Notes: generated by a model from the sequence alone, not told the origin. DNA of 64,000 bases from VXYL01 sp965199945 (GCA_965199945.1 OZ241354.1:3906001-3970000); one strand, 5' to 3'. Positions 41,768 through 51,591 are shown, counted from the first letter of the stretch. Program-made: numbers and translations.

Positions 41768-44598
41768 TGGCTTGCTTCCGGTGCGCCGGAACTCTCCGGC
41801 CCGCCGGTGTTCTCCGGCCCGCCCTTCTCCGGCGCAACGTCGCCGTCGGTGCGCTCGTCCATGGTCTCGACGATGCGCTGCACGCCCACCAGCTTGGCGT
41901 CGGTGGCGAGACGGATCAGCCGCACGCCCTGGGTGTTCCGGCCGAGCAGGGAAACGTCGTTGGCGGTTGTGCGGACCAGCGTGCCCTGGTCGCTGATGAG
42001 CATGATTTCGTCGCCGTCGAAGACCTGCACGGCGCCCACCAGACTGCCGTTGCGCGCGCTGGTGCGCATGGCGATGACGCCTTGCACGGCGCGCCCCTTC
42101 ACTGGGAACTCGGCGGTCGGCGTGCGCTTGCCGTAGCCGCGCTCGCTGGCCGCCAGAACGGCGCCGGACGCCTCCGGCACGATCAGCGCGATGACGCTGT
42201 GCTGCGCGCCAAGCCGGATGCCGCGCACGCCGCGCGCCGTGCGCCCCATCGCGCGCACGGCCGTCGCCTTGAAGCGCGCCGCCTTGCCGGAACTCGCCAT
42301 CAGCAGCACGTCGTCCTCGGGCTGGACGATGGCGACGCCGACCAGCGTATTGCCGGGTTCCAGCGCCAAGGCGATCAAGCCGGCGCTGCGCGGGCGCGAG
42401 AACTGCGCAAGCGGGGTCTTCTTCACGGTGCCGTTGGCGGTGGCCATGAACACGCAAGGGCCGACTTCCGCCGCGGCCGACTCCTCCGCCTTCTGCGCGT
42501 CGGCGCTCTCCCCTTCGGCGCTCTCGACATCAGCCCCCGCGACATCGGCGCCCTCGACATCGACGCTTGCCGCTTCCGCCTCGTCTTCGTCTTCGACCGC
42601 AGCGCTCTCGTCGCCGACCTCGGCCTTCGCCCCCTTGGGCTGCGGCAGGATGGCGGTGATGCGCTCGCCCTCGGCCAGCGGCAGCATGTTCACCAGCGGG
42701 CGGCCCTGGGCGGTCGGGGAGCCTTGGGGAATGTGGAAGACGCGCAGCCAGTACACCTTGCCGGCGTTGGAGAAGCACAGCAGCGTGTCGTGGCTGTTGG
42801 CGACCAGCAGGTGTTCGACGAAGTCCTCGTCGCGCAGGCCGGTGGCGGCGCGTCCGGTGCCGCCCCGCCGCTGCGCCTGGTAGACGCTGAGCGGCTGCCG
42901 CTTGGCGTAGCCGCGGTGGGAGACGGTGACCACGGAATCTTCCTCGGTGATGAGGTCTTCGTCCGTGAGGTCGAGCTGCGAGCTCAGAATCTCCGTGCGC
43001 CGCTCGTCGCCGTAGCGCTCGCGGATGTCCTCGAGTTCTTCCCGCACCACCTCCTTCTGGCGCTCGTCCGAGCCGAGAATCGCCAGCAGTTCGGCGATTT
43101 CCTTCAGGATGCCGTCGTACTCCTCAATGAGGCGATCCTTCTCCAGCGCGGTGAGGCGGTTCAGGCGCAGTTCGAGGATGCCTTGCGCCTGTTCTTCGGA
43201 GAGGTAGTACAGGCCGTCGTCGCGGCGTCCGAACTCCGGCGCCAAGTCTTCGGGGCGCGCGGCTTCGATGCCGGTGCGCTCCAGCAGGCCCTGGATCGAC
43301 TCGGACTTCCAGCCCTTGGCCATCAGCGCCGCCCGCGCCTCGGCGGTGGCCGGCGAGGCGCGGATCAGTTCCACCACCTCGTCGATGTTCTCCAAGGCCA
43401 CCGCTTGGCCTTCCAGAAGATGGCCGCGCCGCCGGGCGCGCCGCAGCAGGAACACCGAGCGCCGCACCACCACTTCGCGGCGGTGCCTGAGGAAGGCGTC
43501 CAGCATGTCGCGCAGGTTCACCGTGCGCGGCTGGCCGTCCACGAGCGCGACGCAGTTGATGCCGAACACCTGCTGCAGCTGCGAATGGGCGTAGAGGTTG
43601 TTCAGCACCACGTCGCCGTTCTCGCCGCGCCGCAGCTCGATGACCACCCGCAGGCCGTCCTTGTCCGATTCGTCGCGGATTTCGGTGATGCCTTCGACGC
43701 GCCGCTCCTTCACGAGTTCGGCGATCCGCTCGATCATCTGCGCCTTGTTGACCTGGTACGGGATTTCGTCGACGACGATGGTTTCCTTGCCGCTGCCGGC
43801 GTTCTCCACCCGCGCCTTGGCGCGCACGAAAATGCGCCCGCGCCCGGTGCGGTACGCCTTCACGATGCCGGCGCGGCCGTTGATGATGGCGCCGGTGGGG
43901 AAGTCGGGGCCCTGGATGTGCTCCATCAGGCCGTCCACGGAAATGCCCGGATCGTCGAGCAGCGCGACGCACCCATCGACCACTTCCACGAGGTTGTGCG
44001 GCGGAATGTTCGTGGCCATGCCCACGGCGATGCCGGACGAGCCGTTGACGAGCAGATTCGGCACCCGCGTCGGCAGGACTTCGGGGATGCGCAGCGTCTC
44101 GTCGTAGTTGAGGACGGTATCGACCGTTTCTTTGTCCAGATCCGCGAGCATTTCGCCGCCGATCTGCGCCATCCGCACCTCGGTGTAGCGCGGCGCGGCC
44201 GGCGGGTCGCGGTCGATGGAGCCGAAGTTGCCTTGGCCGTCCGCCAAGGGGTAGCGCATCATGAAATCCTGCGCCATGCGCACGATGGTTTCGTAGATGG
44301 CGCTGTCGCCGTGCGGGTGGTACTTGCCCATCACTTCGCCGACGACGTAGGCGGATTTGCGCGTCGGCCGGTTGAAGGTGTTGCCCAGCTCGCTCATGGC
44401 GAAGAGCACGCGGCGATGCACGGGCTTCAAGCCATCGCGGACGTCCGGCAGCGCTCGGGCGACGATGACGCTCATGGCGTAGTCGAGGTACGACTGGCGC
44501 AGTTCGTCCTCGATGCTGCGGGACAGGATCTCCCGTTGCGGCCCTTCCGGTTCGCCGGGCGGAGCGGGCGAACCAGCGCCGAGGTCTGTATCGGACAT
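41764..44598 (-). CDS. gyrA: DNA gyrase subunit A
   Basis: A 944-residue type IIA topoisomerase subunit. The active-site Tyr lies in APRYTEVRM, the quinolone-resistance region reads HPHGDSAIYETIVRMAQ (Ser at the E. coli 83 position, Glu at the 87 position), and GyrA-box-like beta-pinwheel blades fill the C-terminus. Between blades there is an acidic insertion of about 60 residues, roughly 660-720, built of Glu/Asp/Ala/Val/Ser repeats, which the E. coli protein lacks. It heads the minus-strand supraoperon; its promoter should be in the 60-base gap shared with the divergent mtaD gene. Confidence 0.96.
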   Translation of the reverse strand: MSDTDLGAGSPAPPGEPEGPQREILSRSIEDELRQSYLDYAMSVIVARALPDVRDGLKPVHRRVLFAMSELGNTFNRPTRKSAYVVGEVMGKYHPHGDSAIYETIVRMAQDFMMRYPLADGQGNFGSIDRDPPAAPRYTEVRMAQIGGEMLADLDKETVDTVLNYDETLRIPEVLPTRVPNLLVNGSSGIAVGMATNIPPHNLVEVVDGCVALLDDPGISVDGLMEHIQGPDFPTGAIINGRAGIVKAYRTGRGRIFVRAKARVENAGSGKETIVVDEIPYQVNKAQMIERIAELVKERRVEGITEIRDESDKDGLRVVIELRRGENGDVVLNNLYAHSQLQQVFGINCVALVDGQPRTVNLRDMLDAFLRHRREVVVRRSVFLLRRARRRGHLLEGQAVALENIDEVVELIRASPATAEARAALMAKGWKSESIQGLLERTGIEAARPEDLAPEFGRRDDGLYYLSEEQAQGILELRLNRLTALEKDRLIEEYDGILKEIAELLAILGSDERQKEVVREELEDIRERYGDERRTEILSSQLDLTDEDLITEEDSVVTVSHRGYAKRQPLSVYQAQRRGGTGRAATGLRDEDFVEHLLVANSHDTLLCFSNAGKVYWLRVFHIPQGSPTAQGRPLVNMLPLAEGERITAILPQPKGAKAEVGDESAAVEDEDEAEAASVDVEGADVAGADVESAEGESADAQKAEESAAAEVGPCVFMATANGTVKKTPLAQFSRPRSAGLIALALEPGNTLVGVAIVQPEDDVLLMASSGKAARFKATAVRAMGRTARGVRGIRLGAQHSVIALIVPEASGAVLAASERGYGKRTPTAEFPVKGRAVQGVIAMRTSARNGSLVGAVQVFDGDEIMLISDQGTLVRTTANDVSLLGRNTQGVRLIRLATDAKLVGVQRIVETMDERTDGDVAPEKGGPENTGGPESSGAPEASH

Positions 44599-44646
44599 GG
44601 GTATTCGGAGCGTGGCGTGTCAGGCGGCGAAGTCTACCACGGTCGC

Positions 44647-44652
44647 TATAAT
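44647..44652 (+). promoter_or_regulatory. Perfect -10 element next to the mtaD start
   Basis: TATAAT lies with its last base six bases before the A of the mtaD start codon at 44659, so initiation at the usual distance would produce a leaderless or nearly leaderless mRNA. No good -35 box is seen at 16-18 bases. An extended -10 (TGn) is also absent. Confidence 0.4.
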
Positions 44653-44658
44653 CAGCCG

Positions 44659-46008
44659 ATGCCCGATGCGCCCGAAAGCCCCTTCCGGAGCGCCTCGACA
44701 CGCAGCGCGGACCTTGTTCTGGAGCCGCGCCTGCTGCTTCCCATCGCGCCAGAGAACACCGCGCTTGAAGCCGCGGCGGTGGCCGTTGGCGGGGGGGAAA
44801 TCCTCGCGGTAGAGAGTCGCGGCGCACTGCAAGAACGCTTCCCCAACGCGCCGCGCCTGGATTTGAGCAGCCACGCGCTCATGCCCGGCCTGGTGAACGC
44901 CCACGGCCACTTGGCGATGACCCTGCTGCGCGGCCTCGGCGAATCGGAACCCCTCAAGGCCTGGCTCGAAACCACCATCTGGCCGCTTGAACAGCGTTGG
45001 GTGGACGCCGAGTTCGTGCGCGACGGCACGCGCCTGGCGGTGGCGGAGATGCTCGCCTGCGGCACCACCACCGCCGCCGACATGTACTTCTTTCCCGAGG
45101 TGGCCGCGCAGGTGTGCCGCGACGCCGGCCTGCGGCTGCAGGCGGCGTTCCCGATCACGGCCGTCGCCAACGCCTATTCCACATCGATCGACGACTGCTT
45201 CGCCAAGGGGCTGGACCTGCACGACCGGTTCCGCGACGACGCGCTGGTGACCACCTGCTTCGGCCCGCACTCGGCCTACGCGGTCGATCGCAAGACGCTG
45301 GAGCGGGTGGCGATGCTCGCCGACGAAGTGGATGCCAGCGTTCACATCCATTTGCACGAAACCGCCGCCGAAGTGGCCGACGCGCGCCGGCAGTGCGGCA
45401 GCAGCTGGATGCAGCTGCTGGACGCGATCGGCCTGCTGAACGAAAACCTGCAGGCGATCCACATGACCGCCGTGACCGACGACGAGATTCGTTTGGCGGC
45501 GGAGCGCGGCGTGCGCGTGATCCACTGCCCACACTCCAACATGAAGCTCGCCAGCGGCGTCTGCCCGGTGGCAAAGTTCCTGGCGGCGGATGCGGTGGTT
45601 GCCTTGGGCACCGACGGCGCCGCATCCAACAACGGCCTCGACCTTTTCGCCGAAGCGCGCCTGGCCGCGTTGCTGGCCAAGAGTTCGAGCGCCGACCCCA
45701 CGGCGCTGCCGGCGTCCGAGGTCCTCGCGCTGGCGACGATTGGCGGCGCGCGGGCCCTCGGCTTGGCGGACCGCGTCGGCACCATCGAACCCGGCAAGCG
45801 CGCCGACTTGATCGCCGTGGACCTCGACGCGCCGGCCATGCAGCCGCTGCACGACGTGTTCGCGCAGCTCGTCCATTCCGCCGCCGGCCCCCGCGTGACG
45901 CACACGTTCGTCGACGGCAAGTGCCTCTACGCCGACAACGAGTGGCAGACGCTGGACATCGCCGAGACGTCGGCGCGCGCCGACGTTTGGAGAGAGCGCC
46001 TTGCCTGA
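44659..46008 (+). CDS. mtaD: TRZ/ATZ-family deaminase (5'-methylthioadenosine/S-adenosylhomocysteine deaminase type)
   Basis: A 449-residue metal-dependent amidohydrolase. The metal site residues are visible in LVNAHGHLAM, HIHLHETAAE, a His in HCPHSNMKLASG and the Asp in LGTDGAASNNGLD. The family deaminates methylthioadenosine or S-adenosylhomocysteine. It sits between gyrA (divergent) and ubiG (same strand, 30 bases on), as in pseudomonads. Recycling of methyltransferase by-products would suit the UbiG neighbour. The substrate is inferred from family and context. Confidence 0.88.
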   Translation: MPDAPESPFRSASTRSADLVLEPRLLLPIAPENTALEAAAVAVGGGEILAVESRGALQERFPNAPRLDLSSHALMPGLVNAHGHLAMTLLRGLGESEPLKAWLETTIWPLEQRWVDAEFVRDGTRLAVAEMLACGTTTAADMYFFPEVAAQVCRDAGLRLQAAFPITAVANAYSTSIDDCFAKGLDLHDRFRDDALVTTCFGPHSAYAVDRKTLERVAMLADEVDASVHIHLHETAAEVADARRQCGSSWMQLLDAIGLLNENLQAIHMTAVTDDEIRLAAERGVRVIHCPHSNMKLASGVCPVAKFLAADAVVALGTDGAASNNGLDLFAEARLAALLAKSSSADPTALPASEVLALATIGGARALGLADRVGTIEPGKRADLIAVDLDAPAMQPLHDVFAQLVHSAAGPRVTHTFVDGKCLYADNEWQTLDIAETSARADVWRERLA

Positions 46009-46038
46009 GGCGGCGAGCGCACGTCGGGGAAAAGTTCA

Positions 46039-46758
46039 ATGGGTGCAACGAATGCCGACGCTCGGGAACTCGCCAAGTTCGACGCCCTGGCGCACCGCTG
46101 GTGGGACCCGGACGGCGAGTTCAAGCCGCTGCACGACATCAACGGCCCGCGCATCGACTACATCCAGCGGCGCTGCGCCGTGGAAGGCCGCCGCGCCTTG
46201 GACGTCGGCTGCGGCGGCGGCATTGCGACGGAGGCACTGGCCGCCCTCGGCGCCAGAACGACCGGCATCGACGCCGCCGAGGCGCCGCTGGCCGTGGCCC
46301 GGCTGCACGCAGCCGAGCGCGGCTTGGCGGAGAAGATCGACTACATCGCCGCGACGCCGGAGGACTTTCTCGCCAGCGCCCCCGGCACATTCGACCTCGT
46401 CGTCTGCCTGGAGACGTTGGAACACGTTCCCGACGTACCCTCGGCGGTGGCCGCGCTCGCCGAGATGACAGCACCCGGCGGCGACGTCTTTCTCGCCACC
46501 ATCAACCGCACCGCCAAGGCATTCGCCTTCGCCATCGTCGGCGCGGAGTACGTCCTGAACATCCTCCCCAAGGGCACCCACGAGTACGCCAAGCTCGTCC
46601 GCCCGTCGGAACTCGCCGCCGCCTGCCGCCAGGCCGACCTGCATGTACACGACGTCGCCGGCATGACCTACAACCCCTTCACCCGCCGCGTGCGCTTGAG
46701 CAGCGACGTGGACGTGAACTACATCGTCCATGCGCGGAAGGCGGAGGCAGCCGGCTGA
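46039..46758 (+). CDS. ubiG: Ubiquinone biosynthesis O-methyltransferase
   Basis: A 239-residue class I SAM methyltransferase performing both O-methylations in ubiquinone synthesis. FDALAHRWWDPDGEFKPLH, the SAM-binding LDVGCGGGIATEAL, LETLEHVPD and FLATINRTAKAF, THEYAKLVRPSEL are all specific to UbiG. It follows mtaD by 30 bases. Its presence shows that the organism makes ubiquinone and supports an alpha- or gammaproteobacterial origin. Confidence 0.95.
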   Translation: MGATNADARELAKFDALAHRWWDPDGEFKPLHDINGPRIDYIQRRCAVEGRRALDVGCGGGIATEALAALGARTTGIDAAEAPLAVARLHAAERGLAEKIDYIAATPEDFLASAPGTFDLVVCLETLEHVPDVPSAVAALAEMTAPGGDVFLATINRTAKAFAFAIVGAEYVLNILPKGTHEYAKLVRPSELAAACRQADLHVHDVAGMTYNPFTRRVRLSSDVDVNYIVHARKAEAAG

Positions 46759-46811
46759 AGACAGGCCGCGACTGCGCGGAAGGCGCGATCCCACGCAACC
46801 GGGCTTTTCGT

Positions 46812-47327
46812 CTACGTCACTTCGTCGAGGCGCCCTGTCGCCACGTCGTACACGAACCCCCGCACTTTGTCGCGCCGCACGATGAACGGGTTGGACTGGA
46901 TGCGCCGGATGGACTGGCGCACGTCCTCTTCGAGGTTCGGGAACGCTTCCAGGGCGAAGGCCGGGCGCAGGCCGGTCTCGGCTTGGATGGCCGCCTTCAC
47001 GTCGTCGTCCTTGAAGGTGAGCATCCCGCACTGGGTGTGGTGGATGACCATGATCTCTTCCGTGCCCAGCAGCCGCTGGGAGATCACCAGCGAGCGGACG
47101 ACGTCTTCGGTCACCACCCCGCCGGCATTGCGGATCACATGGGCGTCGCCGGCATCGAGACCAAGCAGCGCCGCCGGATCCATCCGCGCATCCATGCAGG
47201 TGACGATGGCTGCCTTCCCCGACGGCGCCGCGGCCCGGCCGCCTTTGTCGAAAGAGGCCGCATACGCCGCGTTCTTCTCGATGCAGCCGTCGGTAAACGG
47301 GGTCTTGGAAGTCATGGCGGTGTCCAT
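46812..47327 (-). CDS. Beta-class carbonic anhydrase
   Basis: A 171-residue zinc enzyme (ATG 47327; alternatives at 47315 and TTG 47342) interconverting CO2 and bicarbonate. The zinc ligands are in IVTCMDARMD (Cys, with the Asp-Arg dyad) and HHTQCGM (His and Cys), and RNAGGVVTED is conserved. Its short length and the TFKDDD segment resemble the smaller bacterial beta/mycobacterial Rv1284-type enzymes. It is convergent with ubiG. Confidence 0.9.
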   Translation of the reverse strand: MDTAMTSKTPFTDGCIEKNAAYAASFDKGGRAAAPSGKAAIVTCMDARMDPAALLGLDAGDAHVIRNAGGVVTEDVVRSLVISQRLLGTEEIMVIHHTQCGMLTFKDDDVKAAIQAETGLRPAFALEAFPNLEEDVRQSIRRIQSNPFIVRRDKVRGFVYDVATGRLDEVT

Positions 47328-47536
47328 GCCAATGTGCGGCAAAGCCTAAACCGCGCCGACCAACGCCGCCAGATCGCACGAGCGGGAGCGGCCGCCAAGC
47401 CTGCCTGTTGCAGCTCCCCGTTGTGCTTGCGCTCCCATCCCAAGTCCACGGAGTGAACAACGTCCGTGTCCTCTAGCGCATCGGTCAGCAGTGCCTCGAA
47501 TTCCCGCGATACGTTCGCGTCAAGCAGCACCTTCAA
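47312..47536 (-). pseudogene. DUF5615 (PIN-like) toxin, truncated
   Basis: From TTG 47536 (overlapping the antitoxin stop in TTGA) the translation begins KVLLDANVSREFEALLTDAL, the N-terminus of DUF5615 PIN-like toxins. After WERKHNGEL, where the family continues with the conserved (V/L)LTxDxN segment, the frame degenerates into Ala/Arg/Trp-rich sequence and ends at 74 residues; family members are near 110-120. It also runs into the carbonic anhydrase start. A frameshift or deletion near 47390-47410 is likely, so the toxin is probably inactive. Confidence 0.6.
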
Positions 47537-47820
47537 GCCCGCGCCGCTCCGCGTTCGACATCTTCGTGCCAACTTGCCAAGGAAGCATTGCGCAGTAGTT
47601 CCCTCACGGGTGCGGAGTCCATCAGTTCCATGCCTGCATAGGCGAGCGCCGAGGTCAGTTCCTTCTCGGTGATCCACGGGTGCTTTTCATGAAACGAGGC
47701 GACGGACCCGCCTTGCGACAGATGGACGAGCAGATTTGCCATCGGCATCCGCGTGTCGGCGATGCAAACGGTTCCGCCCAACTTGCCGAGGTCGGATTGA
47801 ACGGGCAGCGGCGTGGGCAC
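47533..47820 (-). CDS. DUF433-family antitoxin
   Basis: A 95-residue protein from GTG 47820. The core GGTVCIADTRMPMANLLVHLSQGGSVASFHEKHPWITEKELTSAL resembles DUF433 (quoted here as pieces: GTVCIADTRMPM, LSQGGSVASFHE, ITEKELTSALAY), a winged-helix fold that is the usual antitoxin beside DUF5615. It starts close to the uvrD 3' end (47888), on the same strand. It may persist as an orphan antitoxin because its toxin is truncated. Confidence 0.7.
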   Translation of the reverse strand: MPTPLPVQSDLGKLGGTVCIADTRMPMANLLVHLSQGGSVASFHEKHPWITEKELTSALAYAGMELMDSAPVRELLRNASLASWHEDVERGAARA

Positions 47821-47887
47821 CGCGGCCTCCGGTCGGTTGCGACAGGGCGATCATACGCCTGTGGCGGCCCCGTCTAGGACCTTGCCG

Positions 47888-50100
47888 TCACACCGCTTGC
47901 AGGTTCGCGTAGGCCAGCATCAGCCACTTGGAACCGGCGCGTTCGAAGTTGACTTGGACGCGGGTGCGGTCGCCGCGGCCTTCGGCCTGCACTACCACGC
48001 CGCCGCCGAACTTGGGATGGGTCACGGACTGGCCGATGCTGATGCCCCATGCTGCCGCCTCAGTGTCCTGGCCGTTGCCGCCCAGCGCGGAATCCGCGAC
48101 CCGCGCGGCTCCTCGGTATGGACGCGCCACATTGCCGCCCAGGCGCACCTCCTGCAGGCACTCCTGCGGCATTTCGTTCAGGAACCGCGACGGCCAGTTG
48201 CGGGTCTGCGCGCCATAGAGGCGGCGCGTCTCGGCGTAGGTGAGGTAGAGCTGCCGCATCGCCCGGGTGATGCCGACGTAGGCGAGGCGGCGTTCTTCTT
48301 CCAGGCGGCCGGGTTCGTCTTCGGAACGGCGGTTGGGGAACAGGCCCTCTTCCATGCCGGCGATGAACACCAGCGGGAACTCCAGGCCCTTGGCGGAGTG
48401 CAGGGTCATCATCTGCACCGCCGTGCCGCCGCTCTGGTAGTCGCCGCTTTCCAGCGCCGCTTGGTCCAGAAACTCCTCGAGCTCGGACTGCTGGCCGGTG
48501 TCGTCTCGGCGCTCGGTTCGAGAGGGAAGACCAGCTCGCGCCCGAATTGGCGGCAGGCATTGACGAGCTCCTCGAGGTTCTCCTTGCGGGCGATGCCGCG
48601 TTCGCCGCCTTCGCGGGAGTGGTACGCCAACAGGCCGCTGGCCTCGATGCAGTGTTCGGCGATGTCGTGCAACGCGGCGTCGGCCGTCGCCGCGGCGATG
48701 TCGTCGATCAGCGCCAGAAACGCCGCCACCGCCGGGGCGCGGTTCTTCAGAACGCCTTCGACAAGCGCCTCCTTGGCGGCCTGCCACAGCGACACGCCTC
48801 TGGCGCGGGCGATCTCGCGCAGCGTGTCGACGGTCTTGCCGCCGATGCCGCGCGCCGGCGTGTTCACCACGCGCTCGAAGGCGACGTCCGCGTGACGCTG
48901 GCTGACCAGGCGCATGTAGGCGAGCGCGTTGCGGATCTCGGCGCGTTCGTAGAAGCGCACGCCGCCGTAGATGCGGTAGGGGATGTCCAGACGCAGGAAC
49001 GCTTCCTCGACGACCCGGGACTGGGCGTTCGAGCGGTACAGCACGGCGATTTCGTCCGGGCTGCCACCGTCGTGGATCCACGTCTGCGCGCGCTCGGCGA
49101 TGAACCGCGCTTCGTCGAGGTCGTTGTAGCCGGCGTACACGCGCACGGGTTCGCCCTCGCCCGCTTGCGTCCACAGGTTCTTGCCCAGGCGCTCGGCGTT
49201 CTTGTGGATCAGGCCGTTGGCGGCGCGCAGAATGGTGCCGGTGGAGCGGTAGTTCTGTTCGAGGCGCACCACGCCGACGGCGGCGAAATCGCGCTGGAAG
49301 TGGTGGATGTTCTCGATCTTGGCGCCGCGCCAGCCGTAGATGGACTGATCGTCGTCGCCGACCGCCCACACCCGCGCCGACTTGCCGGCCAGCACGCGCA
49401 GCCAGGCGTACTGAATGCGGTTGGTGTCCTGGAACTCGTCCACCAGCAGATGGGCGAAGCGGCGCTGGCAGTGTTCCAGGATGTCCTGGCGTTCCAGCCA
49501 CAGCTCGTGGCTGCGCAGCAGCAGTTCGGCGAAATCCACCAGGCCGCCTTGCCGGCACAGCGCCTCGTAGGCGGCGTAGACCTTGGCGTGGGTGGCGACG
49601 AAGATGTCCTCGGTGGCGGTCGGGACGTCCTTGGCGCGCCGGCCGTCGTCCTTTTGCGCGTTGATGAACCACACGGCCTGGCGCGCCGGCCACTTCTGCT
49701 CGTCCAGATCCAGCTCGCGCATGACGCGCTTGACCAGCCGCAGCTGGTCGTCGGCGTCCAGAATCTGGAAGTTCTGCGGCAGCTCGGCGTCGCGCCAGTG
49801 CATCCGCAGCAGGCGGTGGGCGATGCCGTGGAACGTGCCGACCCACATGGCGCGGGCGGGGCCGCCGAGCAGGGTTTCGACCCGGCCGCGCATTTCCGCG
49901 GCGGCCTTGTTCGTGAAGGTGACCGCCAGCACGCTGCTTGGCGAGAGTCGCAGCGCCTCGACCAGCCACGCGATGCGATGCACCAGCACCCGCGTCTTGC
50001 CGCTGCCGGCCCCGGCAACCACCAGCAGGTTGCCCATCGGCGCCGTGACGGCGTCGCGCTGCCGGTCGTTCAAGCCTTGCAGGATGTGCGTGACGTCCAC
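47888..50100 (-). pseudogene. uvrD: UvrD/Rep-type DNA helicase, interrupted by a frameshift
   Basis: A superfamily 1A 3'-5' helicase used in nucleotide excision and mismatch repair. From GTG 50100 the first frame gives motifs Q (LNDRQRDAV), I (GAGSGKT), Ia (TFTNKAAAEM), II (DEFQDTN), III (GDDDQSIYGWRGA) and IV. At about 48495-48525 the sequence must shift frame to continue into VQMMTLHSAKGLEFP (motif V), YVGITRA (motif VI) and the C-terminal domain ending at 47888. With that single indel the protein would be full length (about 735 residues). Loss of motifs V and VI would destroy activity. It may be a sequencing error or a mutator state. An IS lies just upstream and may affect its promoter. 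Confidence 0.88.
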
Positions 50101-50253
50101 CGCAGACTCTCGCCACTGGACAGCAAAACAGTATAAGGCTCTGCACGGCTTGTGGCTACCGTGCGTCTTGTCCAATGAGACATGAGCCTGAACGGAGGTC
50201 GTCAATCCAACGAGACATGAGCCTGAAGGCGGCCGGATTGGGATCATCGGAGG

Positions 50254-51513
50254 ATGATCTTGAAACTGGAAACCGAAAGGCTCTCGACCCTGGACGAGGT
50301 GCGGATGTTCGTGGCCGGCAGCGCGGCGGTGGACTTCGCGGGGCTGGACCGGGAGTCGACGTACGAGTTCACGAGGCGGACGCTGGCGCGCTTCGACTAC
50401 GGGCGGCTGGGCAAGGCCGACAAGGGGCTGCTGCGGCGGTATCTGATGAAGGCGACGGGGCTGTCGCGGGCGCAGGTGGCGCGGCTGATCGGGCAGCACG
50501 CGGCCACCGGGCGGATCGTGGACCGTCGCGGCGGGGCGCCGTCGAAGCCCTTCGCGCGGGTCTACACGGCGGCGGACGCGCGGCGGCTGGCGGAGGCGGA
50601 CGAGCTGCTCGGCCAGCTGTCCGGGCCGGCCACGCGGGCGGTGATGCGGCGCGAGTTCGAGGTGTTCGGCGACGCCCGCTTCGAGCGCCTGGCGTACATC
50701 TCCAACGGCCATCTGTACAACCTGCGCAAGTCGAAGACCTACCGGCGCCAGCGCACCGCGCGGACGCGCACCAGGCCGTCGGCGGTGGCGATCGGCGAGC
50801 GCCGCAAGCCGCAGCCCGACGGCCAGCCCGGGTTCGCGAGGGTGGACTCGGTACACCAGGGCGACCTCGACGGGCGCAAGGGCGTCTACGAGATCAACCT
50901 GGTGGACGAGGTCACCCAGTACGAGTTCGTGGGCGCCGTGGAGGCCATCTCGGAGCGCTTCCTGATCCCCGTGCTGGAGGGGCTCCTGGGGCTTTTCCCC
51001 TTCGCGGTCAAAGGCTTCCACGCCGACAACGGCTCCGAGTACGTCAACCACCGCGTCGCCGCCCTGCTGGAGAAGCTGCGCATCGAGTTCACCCGCTCGC
51101 GCCCGCGCCGCTCCAACGACAACGCGCTGGTGGAGAGCAAGAACGGCAGCGTCGTGCGCCGCCACCTCGGCCACGCCCACATTCCCGCCCGCTTCGCGCC
51201 GCTCGTCCACGAGTTCGCCAGCGGCACGCTGTCGCCCTGCCTGAACTACCACCATCCGTGCCAGTTCGCCGCCGAGGCCGTCGGCGAGGACGGCAAGGTG
51301 CGCAAGGTCTACCGCGACGCCGACCTGGCGACGCCCTGCGAGAAGCTCAAGTCCCTCCCCGACGCGGCGCGCTTCCTCAAGCCCGGCGTGGACTTCGAGA
51401 CGCTCGACGCAGAAGCCCACGCCGAGAGCGACCTCGCCGCCTACCGCCGCGTCAAGGAAGAGCGCGAGCGGCTGTTCGCCGCCATCGGCCGCGCCTGGCC
51501 AGCCGTGGCGTGA
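50254..51513 (+). CDS. IS transposase with integrase (rve, DDE) core
   Basis: A 419-residue transposase. The N-terminal 150 residues hold helix-turn-helix-type segments (GLSRAQVARLIGQH and similar), followed by the RNase H-like rve core: first Asp near VDSVHQGD, second Asp in GFHADNGSEYVNH, Glu in NDNALVESKNGSV. The C-terminus has LNYHHPCQFA, seen in IS481/IS3-superfamily relatives. ATG 50254 is preceded by a weak GGAGG-like site. The frame is intact, so the element may be active. Confidence 0.85.
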   Translation: MILKLETERLSTLDEVRMFVAGSAAVDFAGLDRESTYEFTRRTLARFDYGRLGKADKGLLRRYLMKATGLSRAQVARLIGQHAATGRIVDRRGGAPSKPFARVYTAADARRLAEADELLGQLSGPATRAVMRREFEVFGDARFERLAYISNGHLYNLRKSKTYRRQRTARTRTRPSAVAIGERRKPQPDGQPGFARVDSVHQGDLDGRKGVYEINLVDEVTQYEFVGAVEAISERFLIPVLEGLLGLFPFAVKGFHADNGSEYVNHRVAALLEKLRIEFTRSRPRRSNDNALVESKNGSVVRRHLGHAHIPARFAPLVHEFASGTLSPCLNYHHPCQFAAEAVGEDGKVRKVYRDADLATPCEKLKSLPDAARFLKPGVDFETLDAEAHAESDLAAYRRVKEERERLFAAIGRAWPAVA

Positions 51514-51591
51514 CGGAAGGCCGACGCCGGACAGGCCGCCGGCGCCGCCAGTGGTCCAGACGGCCGGGCGGCCTTCGAGGCGGCGTCGGGC

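Noticed and set aside
41767..44658. A very long plus-strand open frame opposite gyrA leading into mtaD
   Set aside because: The upstream part is an antisense shadow of gyrA; only the part from 44659 shows amidohydrolase motifs.
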